Assembly (NCBI GenBank): GCA_022841465.1
Contig: JALHRL010000003.1
Location: 1-64,000, forward strand
Direction: 5' to 3'
Source of the DNA: Bacteroidia bacterium
GTDB taxonomy: Bacteria > Bacteroidota > Bacteroidia > B-17B0 > Aurantibacillaceae
Length of the DNA stretch: 64,000 bases
Shown: positions 28,560-36,844 of the stretch, in pieces
Layout: every line of letters begins with the position of its first letter
Numbering within the stretch: the stretch's first letter is position 1
Translations under genes and position numbers: made by a program
The notes under the pieces: model-generated
What the model was told of the DNA's origin: nothing
Databases searched by the model: none
The model's input: only the letters and a program-made list of their open reading frames with translations

Positions 28560-29276
28560 TTATTTAAGTTCGCGTAAGTACATTTGCACGGTATTTTCTA
28601 AGCCGTAATAAAGTGCGTCACTTATTAAAGCATGTCCTATAGATACTTCTAACAAGTTTGGAATATTTTTAGCGAAGTATTTTAGGTTTTGCAAACTCAA
28701 ATCATGCCCTGCGTTTAATCCTAAATTTAATTGGTTTGCCAAACTTGCTGCAGCAACAAAATCTTTAATTGCCTCTTCTTTATTAGATGAATAGTGATGA
28801 GCGTACGATTCGGTATACAATTCAATTCTATCTGTTCCGGTAGCTTTTGCCCCTTCAATCATTTTTAAATTTGCATCTACAAATATGGAAGTACGAATGT
28901 TGTTTGATTTAAACAACTGAACAATATCCATTAAATACTCTTTGTTTGCAATAGTATCCCAACCATGATCGGATGTAATTTGTTTGCCAGAATCGGGCAC
29001 TAAAGTAACTTGTGCGGGTTTAACCTTTAGCACCAAATCAACAAACTTTTGCTCGCGGGGATTTCCTTCAATATTAAATTCGGTGGTTAAACCTTCTGCA
29101 AGTAAATAAACATCTTTATATTTTATATGCCTTTCATCGGGGCGCGGATGCACCGTAATACCTTGTGCACCAAAGCGTTCAATGTCTAAAGCGCACTGCA
29201 AAACATTAGGCGTGTTACCACCTCTGGCATTACGTAATGTTGCAATTTTATTAATATTTACACTTAGTTTGGCCAT
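28560..29276 (-). CDS. pdxJ: Pyridoxine 5'-phosphate synthase
   Basis: Last step of DXP-dependent vitamin B6 synthesis, joining 1-deoxyxylulose 5-phosphate with 3-amino-2-oxopropyl phosphate. Hallmarks: LSVNINKIATLRNARGG, GITVHPRPDERHI, FNIEGNP, VTLVPD, LNAGHDL and EVSIGHALISDAL. Length 238 is normal for a TIM-barrel PdxJ. It supplies PLP used by BioA and BioF nearby. Divergent from the CBS gene. Confidence 0.96.
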   Translation of the reverse strand: MAKLSVNINKIATLRNARGGNTPNVLQCALDIERFGAQGITVHPRPDERHIKYKDVYLLAEGLTTEFNIEGNPREQKFVDLVLKVKPAQVTLVPDSGKQITSDHGWDTIANKEYLMDIVQLFKSNNIRTSIFVDANLKMIEGAKATGTDRIELYTESYAHHYSSNKEEAIKDFVAAASLANQLNLGLNAGHDLSLQNLKYFAKNIPNLLEVSIGHALISDALYYGLENTVQMYLRELK

Positions 29277-29358
29277 ATAAATTTTTATGTAAAATTATGA
29301 AAATGTAAGTATCAATTTATAATTTACATTGTTATTTAATTAGTAAATTTGAATACTT

Positions 29359-30021
29359 ATGCTTGTATCTGAACTGATAACCGATGAAATTCCTCCGCTT
29401 AAAACAACCGATACGGTTGAGTTGGCACTTGACTGGATGGAACAATTTAAAGTTTCGCATTTAGCTGTGGTGAAAGACAGAGATTTATTAGGAATTGTGA
29501 GTGAGAGTGATTTGTTGGATTACGAGCATCCGGAACAAAAGATAAGTGAAATTAAAGTTCCTTTACTTAAGCCTACCATTAAGTTTAACCAACACACTTA
29601 CGATTTGGTTAAATTAATGAATAGTTTAAATCTCACCCTTATTCCTGTTTTAGATGAAAATGATAAATACAACGGCTGCATAACTTTAAAAGGCATAGTG
29701 CAGAATTTAAGTAAAATGACTGCCATTCAAAATCCGGGTGGTGTAATTGTACTTGAATTAAATCAAAACGATTATTCTGTTACGCAAATTGGAAATATTA
29801 TTGAAGGAAATGATGCAAAAATATTAAGTCTTCATGTTTCATCTGTTCCTGATAGTGTAAAAATTGAAGTAACCATAAAAGTAAACGTAGAAGACATGTC
29901 GCGAATAGTGCAAACCTTTAATCGTTATAATTATATTGTTAAAGCAACATTTCATCAAAGTGATTTTGAAAACGGATTGAAGGATAGATTAAATGAATTC
30001 CTCCATTTCCTTAATATTTAA
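29359..30021 (+). CDS. CBS-domain protein
   Basis: Two CBS motifs cover about residues 1-125 (LITDEIPPLKTTDTVELALDWM; LNLTLIPVLDENDKYNGCIT) and would bind an adenine nucleotide. The remaining 95 residues have an ACT-like alternation of strands and helices (VIVLELNQNDYSVTQIGNIIEGNDAKILS). This is the common stand-alone Bacteroidota CBS protein of unknown role. A TAAATTTG -7 element lies 8 bp upstream of the ATG. Its 3' end overlaps the barrel-protein gene by 29 bp, so the two are coupled. Confidence 0.8.
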   Translation: MLVSELITDEIPPLKTTDTVELALDWMEQFKVSHLAVVKDRDLLGIVSESDLLDYEHPEQKISEIKVPLLKPTIKFNQHTYDLVKLMNSLNLTLIPVLDENDKYNGCITLKGIVQNLSKMTAIQNPGGVIVLELNQNDYSVTQIGNIIEGNDAKILSLHVSSVPDSVKIEVTIKVNVEDMSRIVQTFNRYNYIVKATFHQSDFENGLKDRLNEFLHFLNI

Positions 30022-31417
30022 ATTAGTTGGTTTACTGTTTTGTTTGCATTCTTTACATATACAATCGCAAACAATAGACAGTACTAGACAATATAAAATC
30101 CAATCGGTAAAATTAATTGGTAATAAAAAAACCAAGGATAAAATTATTTTAAGAGAGTTGGTAAAAAAAGAGGGTGATACGCTTACTTTAAAATACCACT
30201 ACCCCATAAAACTCCGAAGCGAAAACAACATTTTTAATACCCAATTATTTATTTTCGATAGTATAATATCAACGGTTAATGATAGTAACCGAACCATTGA
30301 TTACACCATAAAATTAAAAGAACGCTGGTACATTTGGCCCATACCCTTTGTTGATTATTTAGACAGGAATATAAACTCTTGGTGGCAAACAAAAGACTTA
30401 AGCAGATTAGCAGTTGGTATGCAAGCTAGTTTTGAAAACTTTAGCGGAGTAAAAGATTTATTATTAATTCAGTTTAGAGTTGGGTATGCCAATCAAATGG
30501 CTATTTACTATCGGCTGCCTTATTTAAATAAAAAACAAACAATAGGTACTTACGTTCAATATGCCTATAACGAGTTTAATAAAATTAATTATGCAACACT
30601 GCAAAACAAACAACAATTTATTACGGATGAAAATAATCATGTTCGAACCGATAATAGTATAAGAGCAGGAATGTTTTACCGCCCTCGCCTATTTCAATAC
30701 CACACATTAGATATTGGTGCTTATCAAATTAATGTTTCGCCTTTCTTGCGTTCATTTAATCAAAACTATTTATTAAACTCATCCAACACTCTTTCATTTA
30801 TTAATATTGCCTACAGAGCTAATTTTGACAATAGAGATAATAAAATATATCCCTTAAGTGGAACCGTTTTAGATTTGATTATTTCAAAGGATGGGTTTGA
30901 TATCAGTGAACAATCTCCACTTGATTACGCATCCACATTAATAACCGCCAAGCAGTTTATACCTCTTCATAAAAAATTAAATTTTGCAACACTTTGGAGA
31001 AGCCGTTTAGTAAATGCCGGAAAAAAAGTACCGTTTATTTACAATCAAGCTTTAGGATATTCAAACTTTATAAGGGGTTATGAATACAATGTTATTGATG
31101 GCCAGAATTATTTTTTAACTAAAAACAGTATACGGTTTCAATTAATAAAACCAAAGTTTCATGAAGTGCATGCGCTAAAAAAAGCACATTCGTTTAGCAC
31201 CATTCCATTTTACGCATATTTTAATTTGTTTTTTGATGCCGGTTATGTTCAAGAAAAATATTACAGCGAAAATAATCCTCTTGCAAATGCTTGGCAATAC
31301 GGTTATGGCGCAGGATTAGATATAATAACCTATTACGATTTTGTAATGCGCCTGGAATATAGTTTTAATAGAATAAAACAAAGTGGGTTTTTTATTCACT
31401 TTGCTTCCGGATTTTAA
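29993..31417 (+). CDS. BamA/TamA-family outer membrane protein
   Basis: Signal peptide (to about residue 26, ending IQSQ), one POTRA-like domain (about 32-110; IQSVKLIGNKKTKDKIILRE) and a C-terminal beta-barrel of the Omp85 surface-antigen type (about 130-474), ending in FIHFASGF with a terminal aromatic. With 474 residues it is far shorter than BamA (five POTRAs) and resembles the single-POTRA barrels common in Bacteroidota. Pairing with TamB is possible but not shown. The 3' end overlaps the convergent dehydrogenase gene by 4 bp. Confidence 0.85.
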   Translation: MNSSISLIFKLVGLLFCLHSLHIQSQTIDSTRQYKIQSVKLIGNKKTKDKIILRELVKKEGDTLTLKYHYPIKLRSENNIFNTQLFIFDSIISTVNDSNRTIDYTIKLKERWYIWPIPFVDYLDRNINSWWQTKDLSRLAVGMQASFENFSGVKDLLLIQFRVGYANQMAIYYRLPYLNKKQTIGTYVQYAYNEFNKINYATLQNKQQFITDENNHVRTDNSIRAGMFYRPRLFQYHTLDIGAYQINVSPFLRSFNQNYLLNSSNTLSFINIAYRANFDNRDNKIYPLSGTVLDLIISKDGFDISEQSPLDYASTLITAKQFIPLHKKLNFATLWRSRLVNAGKKVPFIYNQALGYSNFIRGYEYNVIDGQNYFLTKNSIRFQLIKPKFHEVHALKKAHSFSTIPFYAYFNLFFDAGYVQEKYYSENNPLANAWQYGYGAGLDIITYYDFVMRLEYSFNRIKQSGFFIHFASGF

Positions 31418-32622
31418 GAATAAGCGTAGTCACTTAAATAATTAAAACTTTCCGTTAGCTTCCCTTCTTTACAAATAGTAGCGCGTTCAATAATTTTATC
31501 GGTATCGTTTTCAATTAAGGAGGGCAATGCTCTTTCTGTTAAATCTTTTCCAAAATCATCACTTGCATCACGTGGTAATTCACAAGGCAAATTATCTACT
31601 GCCATAATACAAATAGTGTCTTTATTAAACGGTAAATCTTCTTTATCGCTTAATATATTGTATCCGTAAAAAGGTTGTGTAATAGTTGTTGGCCTTATAG
31701 TAGTTGGTACAGATCCGTCAATATCGCAAGTAATATCTGCAATAACGCTTATATGAAAATCTTTTTCTTTTAAATCCGTTTTTTCAAACATACGAGGTGC
31801 ACGCGGGTCCCAGAAATGCGAGGAAATGTACAAATCAGTAACTTTTGTAAAAGGCTTAAAACGAGAAACAAAATGTTCAGGATGTTTAAAAAAGTCGTTT
31901 AAATCAAAATTATGATCATCCGGTCTCTCCACGTAATCACGCGGATTTAGCTGGCAGTAAACCGGCTCACGAAAAGAGGCCATCAAAAATTCTTCAGGTG
32001 TTACTTTTCGTATTCTTAAAGCACTTAAAGTTTCTATTACTCCATTTGCTACACGCCCGCCACCGGTTAAGGCAATTTTAATATTAGGAAGTTTCACTCG
32101 CTTTAATTCTTCTTCCATTTCTGCTCTATCTCTGCATAAATGCGCAGGTTTTAATCTGAACAAATCATATTTTAAACCGTAACCTAAAATTCCATTATAA
32201 GCACCCACAACACCGGCATATCTTCCAAAGCCTATAATTCTGTTATTATTTTTATCGGTTAATGTTTCATAATCTATCATCTGAATTTTCTTTTCAATTA
32301 AAGCTTTCATTAATTTTTGATTATGAGGTTGCTTTTTTATGGTATGTGAAAAGAAAAAATATTTTTTACCCGGAATTAATTTATCGGAAGGAACTTCCTT
32401 TACCCCCATTAATATATCGCAATCACTTACATCTTCTTTAAGAGGTACACCAAAAGAAGTATATTCATCATCGGTATAACAACGTATTTTACTTGGCTGA
32501 ACGTAAATTTCAACATTCGGATACTTTCTAAGTAAATCTGAACAAATTAAAGGTGTAAGAGGAACTCGTTTGTCCGGTGGATTTTTCTCTTCGCGTAATA
32601 CGCCAATTTTAATTTTTTGCAT
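31414..32622 (-). CDS. Alanine dehydrogenase / saccharopine dehydrogenase-like NAD(P) enzyme
   Basis: Alanine-dehydrogenase/PNT N-domain fold at about residues 4-140 (KIGVLREEKNPPDKRVPLTP, the lysine/arginine substrate-binding pattern) and a Rossmann domain around 160-330 (IALTGGGRVANGVIETL). The arrangement resembles the eukaryotic-type LYS1 saccharopine dehydrogenase as much as bacterial Ald, so the substrate is not decided. Length 402. A TATCTTTG -7 box at 32648-32641 lies just upstream. Confidence 0.75.
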   Translation of the reverse strand: MQKIKIGVLREEKNPPDKRVPLTPLICSDLLRKYPNVEIYVQPSKIRCYTDDEYTSFGVPLKEDVSDCDILMGVKEVPSDKLIPGKKYFFFSHTIKKQPHNQKLMKALIEKKIQMIDYETLTDKNNNRIIGFGRYAGVVGAYNGILGYGLKYDLFRLKPAHLCRDRAEMEEELKRVKLPNIKIALTGGGRVANGVIETLSALRIRKVTPEEFLMASFREPVYCQLNPRDYVERPDDHNFDLNDFFKHPEHFVSRFKPFTKVTDLYISSHFWDPRAPRMFEKTDLKEKDFHISVIADITCDIDGSVPTTIRPTTITQPFYGYNILSDKEDLPFNKDTICIMAVDNLPCELPRDASDDFGKDLTERALPSLIENDTDKIIERATICKEGKLTESFNYLSDYAYS

Positions 32623-32657
32623 ACCTTTATAAATATTCTACAAAGATAACATTTAAC

Positions 32658-34121
32658 TTGATTTTTAAAGCGAAGCAAATATTAATTACGGCACTTCTTT
32701 TTTCCTGTTTAACCAATGGATTCGGACAAAAACCAAACGTTTTAACGCATAAGTATAGTCCGGATAAATTAAAAGAAGATGCACGAATAATGCGCGATGC
32801 CATTTTAAAAATTCATCCGGTAATTGGTATTTACGAAGGCAGAAACCATTATGAAAATTTATTTGAAAATTTTATTAATAGTTTAACCGATAGTTTAACG
32901 GAAAAGCAATTTAGAATTAAAACAAAACAACTTTTAGAGAAATTACATTGCGGCCATACGGATATTATGTATTCAAAAGAATACCAAAAAATATTAAAAA
33001 AAACGAAACTAAATTTTCCGAGGTATTATTTATTACCGGTAGAAGATAAGGTTTATGTTTTAGCCGGATTAAACAGAAAATACGATACCATTTTAAAACA
33101 AGGTACAATAATTACTAAAATAAATGGCATTGCAGCCGATTCGTTTTACAGATTTGGACAAAGTGTAATTACAATAGACGGAAATATTCAGGAAACAAAA
33201 AAACTTTACGGCCAATTAGGTTATAGCGGCTATTACCTTACCATGCTTAACTACCCCGATACTTTGGTATACGAGTATAAGGTAAAAGACAGTTTAAAAA
33301 CATTGGTTTCGCCCGCTTTAAAAACATTAAATATTCCTGAATACAGTTTAAGAAAAAAACCTGACAGTCTTCTAATAAAATATAAAAAAGCTAAAATAAA
33401 TTATCGTTTTTTAGATGATGATAAGAAAACATGTTATATGCACGTAGTTGCTTTTTCGCATAAAAAATTTGGCAAAGCATATAAAAAAATATTCAAGCAA
33501 TTAAAAAATAACGGTACTGAAAACTTAATTATTGATTTACGATACAATGGCGGAGGTAGTTTAACCAATAGTTATGTTTTAAGTAAATATTTATTAAATA
33601 CTGAAACTACACAAAGTTCGTATACACTTATTAAAAAGTATCCGTATAAAAAATACACAAAAGGAAATGTAATGTTTAAGTTAACTCGTTTTTTCTTTAA
33701 AGTTTACGCCAAAAAAACAAGTATAGGAGATACAGATAAGTACGTAATGAAAATAAAACCTTACAAAAAAAATCATTACAACAATAAAATTTATGTTTTA
33801 ATTAACGGGGGAAGTTTTAGTGCCAGTTGTTTAGTTGGTGCTTATTTAAAGGAAACCGGAAGAGCAACCTTTATAGGGCGAGAAACCGGTGGTACCCTGG
33901 AAGGTTGTAATGCGGTTATTACACCTTATTATAAATTACCTAACACCAAAACAAAAGTTAGAGTTCCTACGTTTAGATTAATACACGATGTAAACAAAAA
34001 AGGTAATACTGGTCGTGGAATTTTACCCGATTACGAAATTAATTATAGCTTTAACGATTTTGTTAAAAAAAGAGATTTAGAAATGGAAAAGGCGATGGAA
34101 TTAATTAAAGCTAATAATTAA
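32658..34121 (+). CDS. S41-family peptidase, exported
   Basis: Signal peptide (to about residue 23, ending GFGQ), a helical cap domain, and the C-terminal processing-peptidase core: IIDLRYNGGGSL, the nucleophile region INGGSFSASCLVGAYLKE and FIGRETGGTLEGC. The PDZ domain is weak or replaced by the segment around 110-180. The start is TTG at 32658, directly before the signal peptide. Length 487. The target is unknown; the family cleaves periplasmic proteins. It overlaps the convergent neighbour by 4 bp. Confidence 0.83.
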   Translation: MIFKAKQILITALLFSCLTNGFGQKPNVLTHKYSPDKLKEDARIMRDAILKIHPVIGIYEGRNHYENLFENFINSLTDSLTEKQFRIKTKQLLEKLHCGHTDIMYSKEYQKILKKTKLNFPRYYLLPVEDKVYVLAGLNRKYDTILKQGTIITKINGIAADSFYRFGQSVITIDGNIQETKKLYGQLGYSGYYLTMLNYPDTLVYEYKVKDSLKTLVSPALKTLNIPEYSLRKKPDSLLIKYKKAKINYRFLDDDKKTCYMHVVAFSHKKFGKAYKKIFKQLKNNGTENLIIDLRYNGGGSLTNSYVLSKYLLNTETTQSSYTLIKKYPYKKYTKGNVMFKLTRFFFKVYAKKTSIGDTDKYVMKIKPYKKNHYNNKIYVLINGGSFSASCLVGAYLKETGRATFIGRETGGTLEGCNAVITPYYKLPNTKTKVRVPTFRLIHDVNKKGNTGRGILPDYEINYSFNDFVKKRDLEMEKAMELIKANN

Positions 34122-34639
34122 AGCGGCTCAATTGCATTAATCATTTCGTTTAATTCTTTTTCTACATTTGGGTCTATAGCCGCAGAACTTTCTTGCCAAG
34201 CGTAAATAATATAAAACCTGTCTTCTACTTTTGTTTTTAATTTAATTACTTCAAAAGACTTTTTGTTACTTTTTGTTTCTGTAAAGTTTGATTTTCGTTT
34301 TTCAAAAGAAAAAAATTGATTTCTAACTTTATCGTATTTTTCAACCGGCTCAAAACGTAGGCTCCCCACAAAGTTTCGTTTTATAGAATCTAAACCATTT
34401 ACATTGCTTGGGTAAATTACTACATTTAATTTTCCGTTTTTTCCCGTTTTATAAAATGCGGCTCCGGAGCATTTGCATAAATTGTTGCCGCTTTCGTCCC
34501 ACGAAGTTTTTCCACCAAATTCTTCACCGGTCCAGCCGTTTGCCAAGGTGTATTTAATCTTTAATGATTTAGACTTAATTGTTTGAGCAGATGTTGTACA
34601 AGCAATAAAAAACAAGGTGTAAAAAAATAGCTTTGTCAT
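34118..34639 (-). CDS. Small exported protein of unknown function
   Basis: The ORF opens at 34756, but the internal ATG at 34639 starts a clear signal peptide (TKLFFYTLFFIACTTSAQ) and is the likely start, giving 173 residues. The mature part is basic and beta-rich with a CKCSG element. I recognise no family. Moving the start to 34639 also leaves the space needed for the ssrA promoter on the other strand. Confidence 0.6.
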   Translation of the reverse strand: MTKLFFYTLFFIACTTSAQTIKSKSLKIKYTLANGWTGEEFGGKTSWDESGNNLCKCSGAAFYKTGKNGKLNVVIYPSNVNGLDSIKRNFVGSLRFEPVEKYDKVRNQFFSFEKRKSNFTETKSNKKSFEVIKLKTKVEDRFYIIYAWQESSAAIDPNVEKELNEMINAIEPL

Positions 34640-34788
34640 ATTACGAAAGTTTGATTGAGTTAAATATATTAAAAAATGTGGAAATGCTTGATTTGTTGCG
34701 TACCTTTGTTGTGTTCTTTGAAGGAATAGTTTTTGGAGTATTGAGTTTTTAATCATAATTCAACATTCATAATTCATCATTCCAAAAT

Positions 34789-35154
34789 GGGTCCGACCGG
34801 TTTTGACAGTAAGCGCATTAGTTAGGTAAGCATGTAGAGCGTTGTAAGACGAGCTCTTTAAACTGAACTTTCAAAACTTTTATTTGGCGAAGAGAATTCT
34901 TACGCTATGGCTGCTTAATCTAAGATTAAGTAACCTTTGCTTTCCAGGGAGCTAAACTGCTCTGCGCCTTGGGTAAAGCATCATAAATGTGTAGTTTGTT
35001 TTAGTGATGTTGTTAACTAAAGCAATATTAGCAACTAAGTTGAAGTTTGGTATGAATTAACGCCTGGCTTCGATCGAAAACCAAGTTAATACTAAACGTG
35101 TAGAAAGCTTAATTATTCCTTATTTGGACGAGAGTTCGAATCTCTCCGGATCCA
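34789..35154 (+). ncRNA. ssrA: tmRNA (transfer-messenger RNA)
   Basis: The ends form a tRNA-like domain: 5' GGGTCCG pairs over 7 bp with 3' CGGATCC, and the T-arm is GAGAG-TTCGAAT-CTCTC; the discriminator is A and CCA is not encoded. The tag reading frame is 34886-34918, GGC GAA GAG AAT TCT TAC GCT ATG GCT GCT TAA, giving GEENSYAMAA, the Bacteroidota type ending in AA. The RNA rescues stalled ribosomes with SmpB. A strong hairpin terminator follows. Confidence 0.95.
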
Positions 35155-35155
35155 C
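35139..35155 (+). repeat. Direct repeat copy 1 at ssrA 3' end (attL-like)
   Basis: The 17-mer aatctctccggatccac covers the T-arm 3' strand and acceptor end of ssrA and is repeated exactly at 35314-35330. The 3' end of tmRNA genes is a known target of tyrosine integrases, which leave such duplications. Confidence 0.7.
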
Positions 35156-35170
35156 AGAATGCATCAAATG

Positions 35171-35199
35171 AAGTCCCGCCAATAGGCGGGACTTTTTTG
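35171..35199 (+). terminator. Terminator of ssrA
   Basis: A 9-bp GC-rich stem AGTCCCGCC / GGCGGGACT with an AATA loop runs into TTTTTT, 17 bp after the tmRNA 3' end. Confidence 0.85.
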
Positions 35200-35313
35200 T
35201 TTTAGGAGGAACGTTGAAAATAGTATTTCCAAAAGTGACAACAAAACAAAAAACCGACGCGAAGCGGAGGATTTCTGCATTTGCAGCTTTGGAAAGGTAA
35301 GATCAGCGGAGCA

Positions 35314-35330
35314 AATCTCTCCGGATCCAC
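35314..35330 (+). repeat. Direct repeat copy 2 of ssrA 3' end (att-like scar)
   Basis: Exact second copy of the 17-base ssrA 3' end, 175 bp downstream of the first. No integrase gene lies between the copies, so the original element has been lost, shortened or moved further right. Confidence 0.65.
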
Positions 35331-35331
35331 C

Positions 35332-35371
35332 AATCGCAAATCCGCAATTTATTGCGGATTTGCGATTTTTT
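35332..35371 (+). terminator. Strong hairpin terminator after the ssrA repeat
   Basis: A perfect 16-bp stem AATCGCAAATCCGCAA / TTGCGGATTTGCGATT with a TTTA loop is followed by TTTTATTT. It immediately follows the duplicated ssrA end and faces the fic gene. Confidence 0.75.
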
Positions 35372-35384
35372 ATTTCAAATAATC

Positions 35385-36497
35385 TTAAGATTTCAATATG
35401 CGAATGAGATCATTGTTGATATAGAAAACTTCTTTCCCTTCTTGTTGAGGAGACACAATTCCAATATCAGTTAATTCATGCATGTATTTTGTGAGTGTAG
35501 TTCTACTTCTAACTTCTAGTAATTCACCAATTTTTTTAGGCTTAATATAAGGTTGCGAAAACAAAAGTTGATTTAGTTCCATACTATACCATTTGAGCTT
35601 CCCTTTTGCATGTTGATGAGTAGCTTGCATCTGACTTAAGATCTCATCAATTGTTTGATTTGTTTCCTTTGCTGTTATTTCAACTGCAGTTAGCATATAA
35701 TTCAGCCAAGGCTTCCATGCATTTCGAGTTGTCACACCAGCTAAATTAGCATAGTAATCATCCTTATGATTTAAGATGTACTTACTTAAAAACAAAACCG
35801 GATGGGATAACAATTCTTGATGAACCAAGTATAACAAATTTAATATTCTTCCTGTTCTTCCATTGCCATCTGTGAAAGGATGTATAGCTTCCAATTGGTA
35901 ATGACCAATAACCATTTTAAAAAGAGGATCTATGGGGTACTTCTTGTGGTCGTTCAGAAATTCAATTAAGTTTTTAATTTTTTTCTCAACGATAACTTGC
36001 CCTCGAGGTGGAGTATAAATGATCTCTCCCGGTTTAAACTCACTTTGTCCTCTTTTGATTACTACCTGTGATTGCGGAGGGCGAATACCCTGTCGAGTAT
36101 TTTTAATTTGTTGAAATACTTTGATGATTGTTGTTTCATCTAATTTGCTTTTTGATTTAATCGTATTGTATCCTTTCCACAAGGCTTCACGGTAACGAAG
36201 TACTTCTTTTGTTGCATTATCTGTGGCTTCTTCTCTTAAGGTATCTGAAACCGCTTTATAGAGTTCATCATCGGTAGTAAATATATTTTCTATTGCCGTT
36301 GAAGTTTGTGCTTCCTGGAGTGTGATAGTATTAACCAACATTGTGGGATTTGGCATACGCATAATATTTCTATTTAACTCAGCTAAAGCTCTTGAAGCAA
36401 TGCCCCATTTCAACAAAACACCTTTATCAAATATGATGTCAGATGGAGGTAAGTCTGGCAAATCATTGTAGGGTATATTTCTATCAAATTTCTTCAT
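35385..36497 (-). CDS. Fic-family protein (predicted AMPylase)
   Basis: Fic domain with the complete catalytic motif HPFTDGNGRTGR at residues 206-217. An N-terminal Fic_N region carries the inhibitory-helix motif STAIEN (66-71, S/TxxxEG/N), which marks a class II, self-inhibited Fic enzyme. The C-terminal 60 residues look like a winged helix (KPKKIGELLEVRSRTTLTKYM), so autoregulation at DNA level is possible. Such 370-aa proteins modify bacterial or foreign proteins with AMP; the target is unknown. It is the first gene of the accessory segment after ssrA. Confidence 0.9.
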   Translation of the reverse strand: MKKFDRNIPYNDLPDLPPSDIIFDKGVLLKWGIASRALAELNRNIMRMPNPTMLVNTITLQEAQTSTAIENIFTTDDELYKAVSDTLREEATDNATKEVLRYREALWKGYNTIKSKSKLDETTIIKVFQQIKNTRQGIRPPQSQVVIKRGQSEFKPGEIIYTPPRGQVIVEKKIKNLIEFLNDHKKYPIDPLFKMVIGHYQLEAIHPFTDGNGRTGRILNLLYLVHQELLSHPVLFLSKYILNHKDDYYANLAGVTTRNAWKPWLNYMLTAVEITAKETNQTIDEILSQMQATHQHAKGKLKWYSMELNQLLFSQPYIKPKKIGELLEVRSRTTLTKYMHELTDIGIVSPQQEGKEVFYINNDLIRILKS

Positions 36498-36506
36498 CCT
36501 TTTAAC

Positions 36507-36623
36507 ATGTTCATAATTTGGTTAAAAATGAACATATAGCAAAGATATGTCCAAATATGGACAAAAACAAGCTATATGTCCAATAATTCAAATAAAATGG
36601 ACATATAGCGTTATCATGTTCAT
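36507..36623. promoter_or_regulatory. fic promoter with multiple operator-like half-sites
   Basis: The fic promoter reads TTG (36570-36568), a 20-bp spacer and TATCTTTG (36547-36540) on the minus strand. Around it lie repeated half-sites: ATGTTCAT (36507-36514) inverted to ATGAACAT (36528-36535); ATATGTCC (36545) facing TGGACA (36558); GCTATATGTCC (36571-36581) inverted to GGACATATAGC (36599-36609); and ATGTTCAT (36616-36623). Sites overlap the -7 and flank the -33, as expected for repression. The regulator is unknown; the winged-helix tail of the Fic protein is a candidate. Confidence 0.6.
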
Positions 36624-36650
36624 TTTTGCCTAAACTTTATACCTGACAAG

Positions 36651-36681
36651 TTTCTCATGTATAAATACTATACATGAGAAA
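36651..36681. repeat. Perfect 13-bp inverted repeat
   Basis: TTTCTCATGTATA / TATACATGAGAAA with a 5-bp AATAC spacer. No T tract follows on either strand, so it is more likely a protein-binding site or a folded RNA element than a terminator. It lies between the fic operator region and coding fragment A. Confidence 0.55.
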
Positions 36682-36691
36682 ACATCCCATA

Positions 36692-36817
36692 TTATGGTTT
36701 TGTACCATCGCTTATAAGGAGTCTTAAAGCATTCAAAACCTCTAAATCTTCCATGAACGAGTTCGAAAAAATGTCGATAGATTCCACAACCCTTAAAGCT
36801 CGTGATTTAACAGGGCT
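36692..36817 (-). pseudogene. Orphan C-terminal gene fragment, copy A
   Basis: A 41-codon open stretch ends in TAA and contains VESIDIFSNSFMEDLEVLNA. It matches fragments B (38677-38763) and C (41007-41117). Differences between A and B are mostly at third codon positions (GAG/GAA, TCT/TCG, TTT/TTC, CTT/TTA), which indicates past protein coding on this strand. There is no start codon before the conserved part. I do not recognise the parent family. Confidence 0.5.
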
Positions 36818-36844
36818 TTAAGAGCTGTTTTTAGAAAGCTATTA

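Noticed and set aside
34118-34756. Full ORF start at 34756 for the small exported protein
   Set aside because: The first 39 codons lack features, run towards the ssrA upstream region and place the signal peptide internally; ATG 34639 is the better start.
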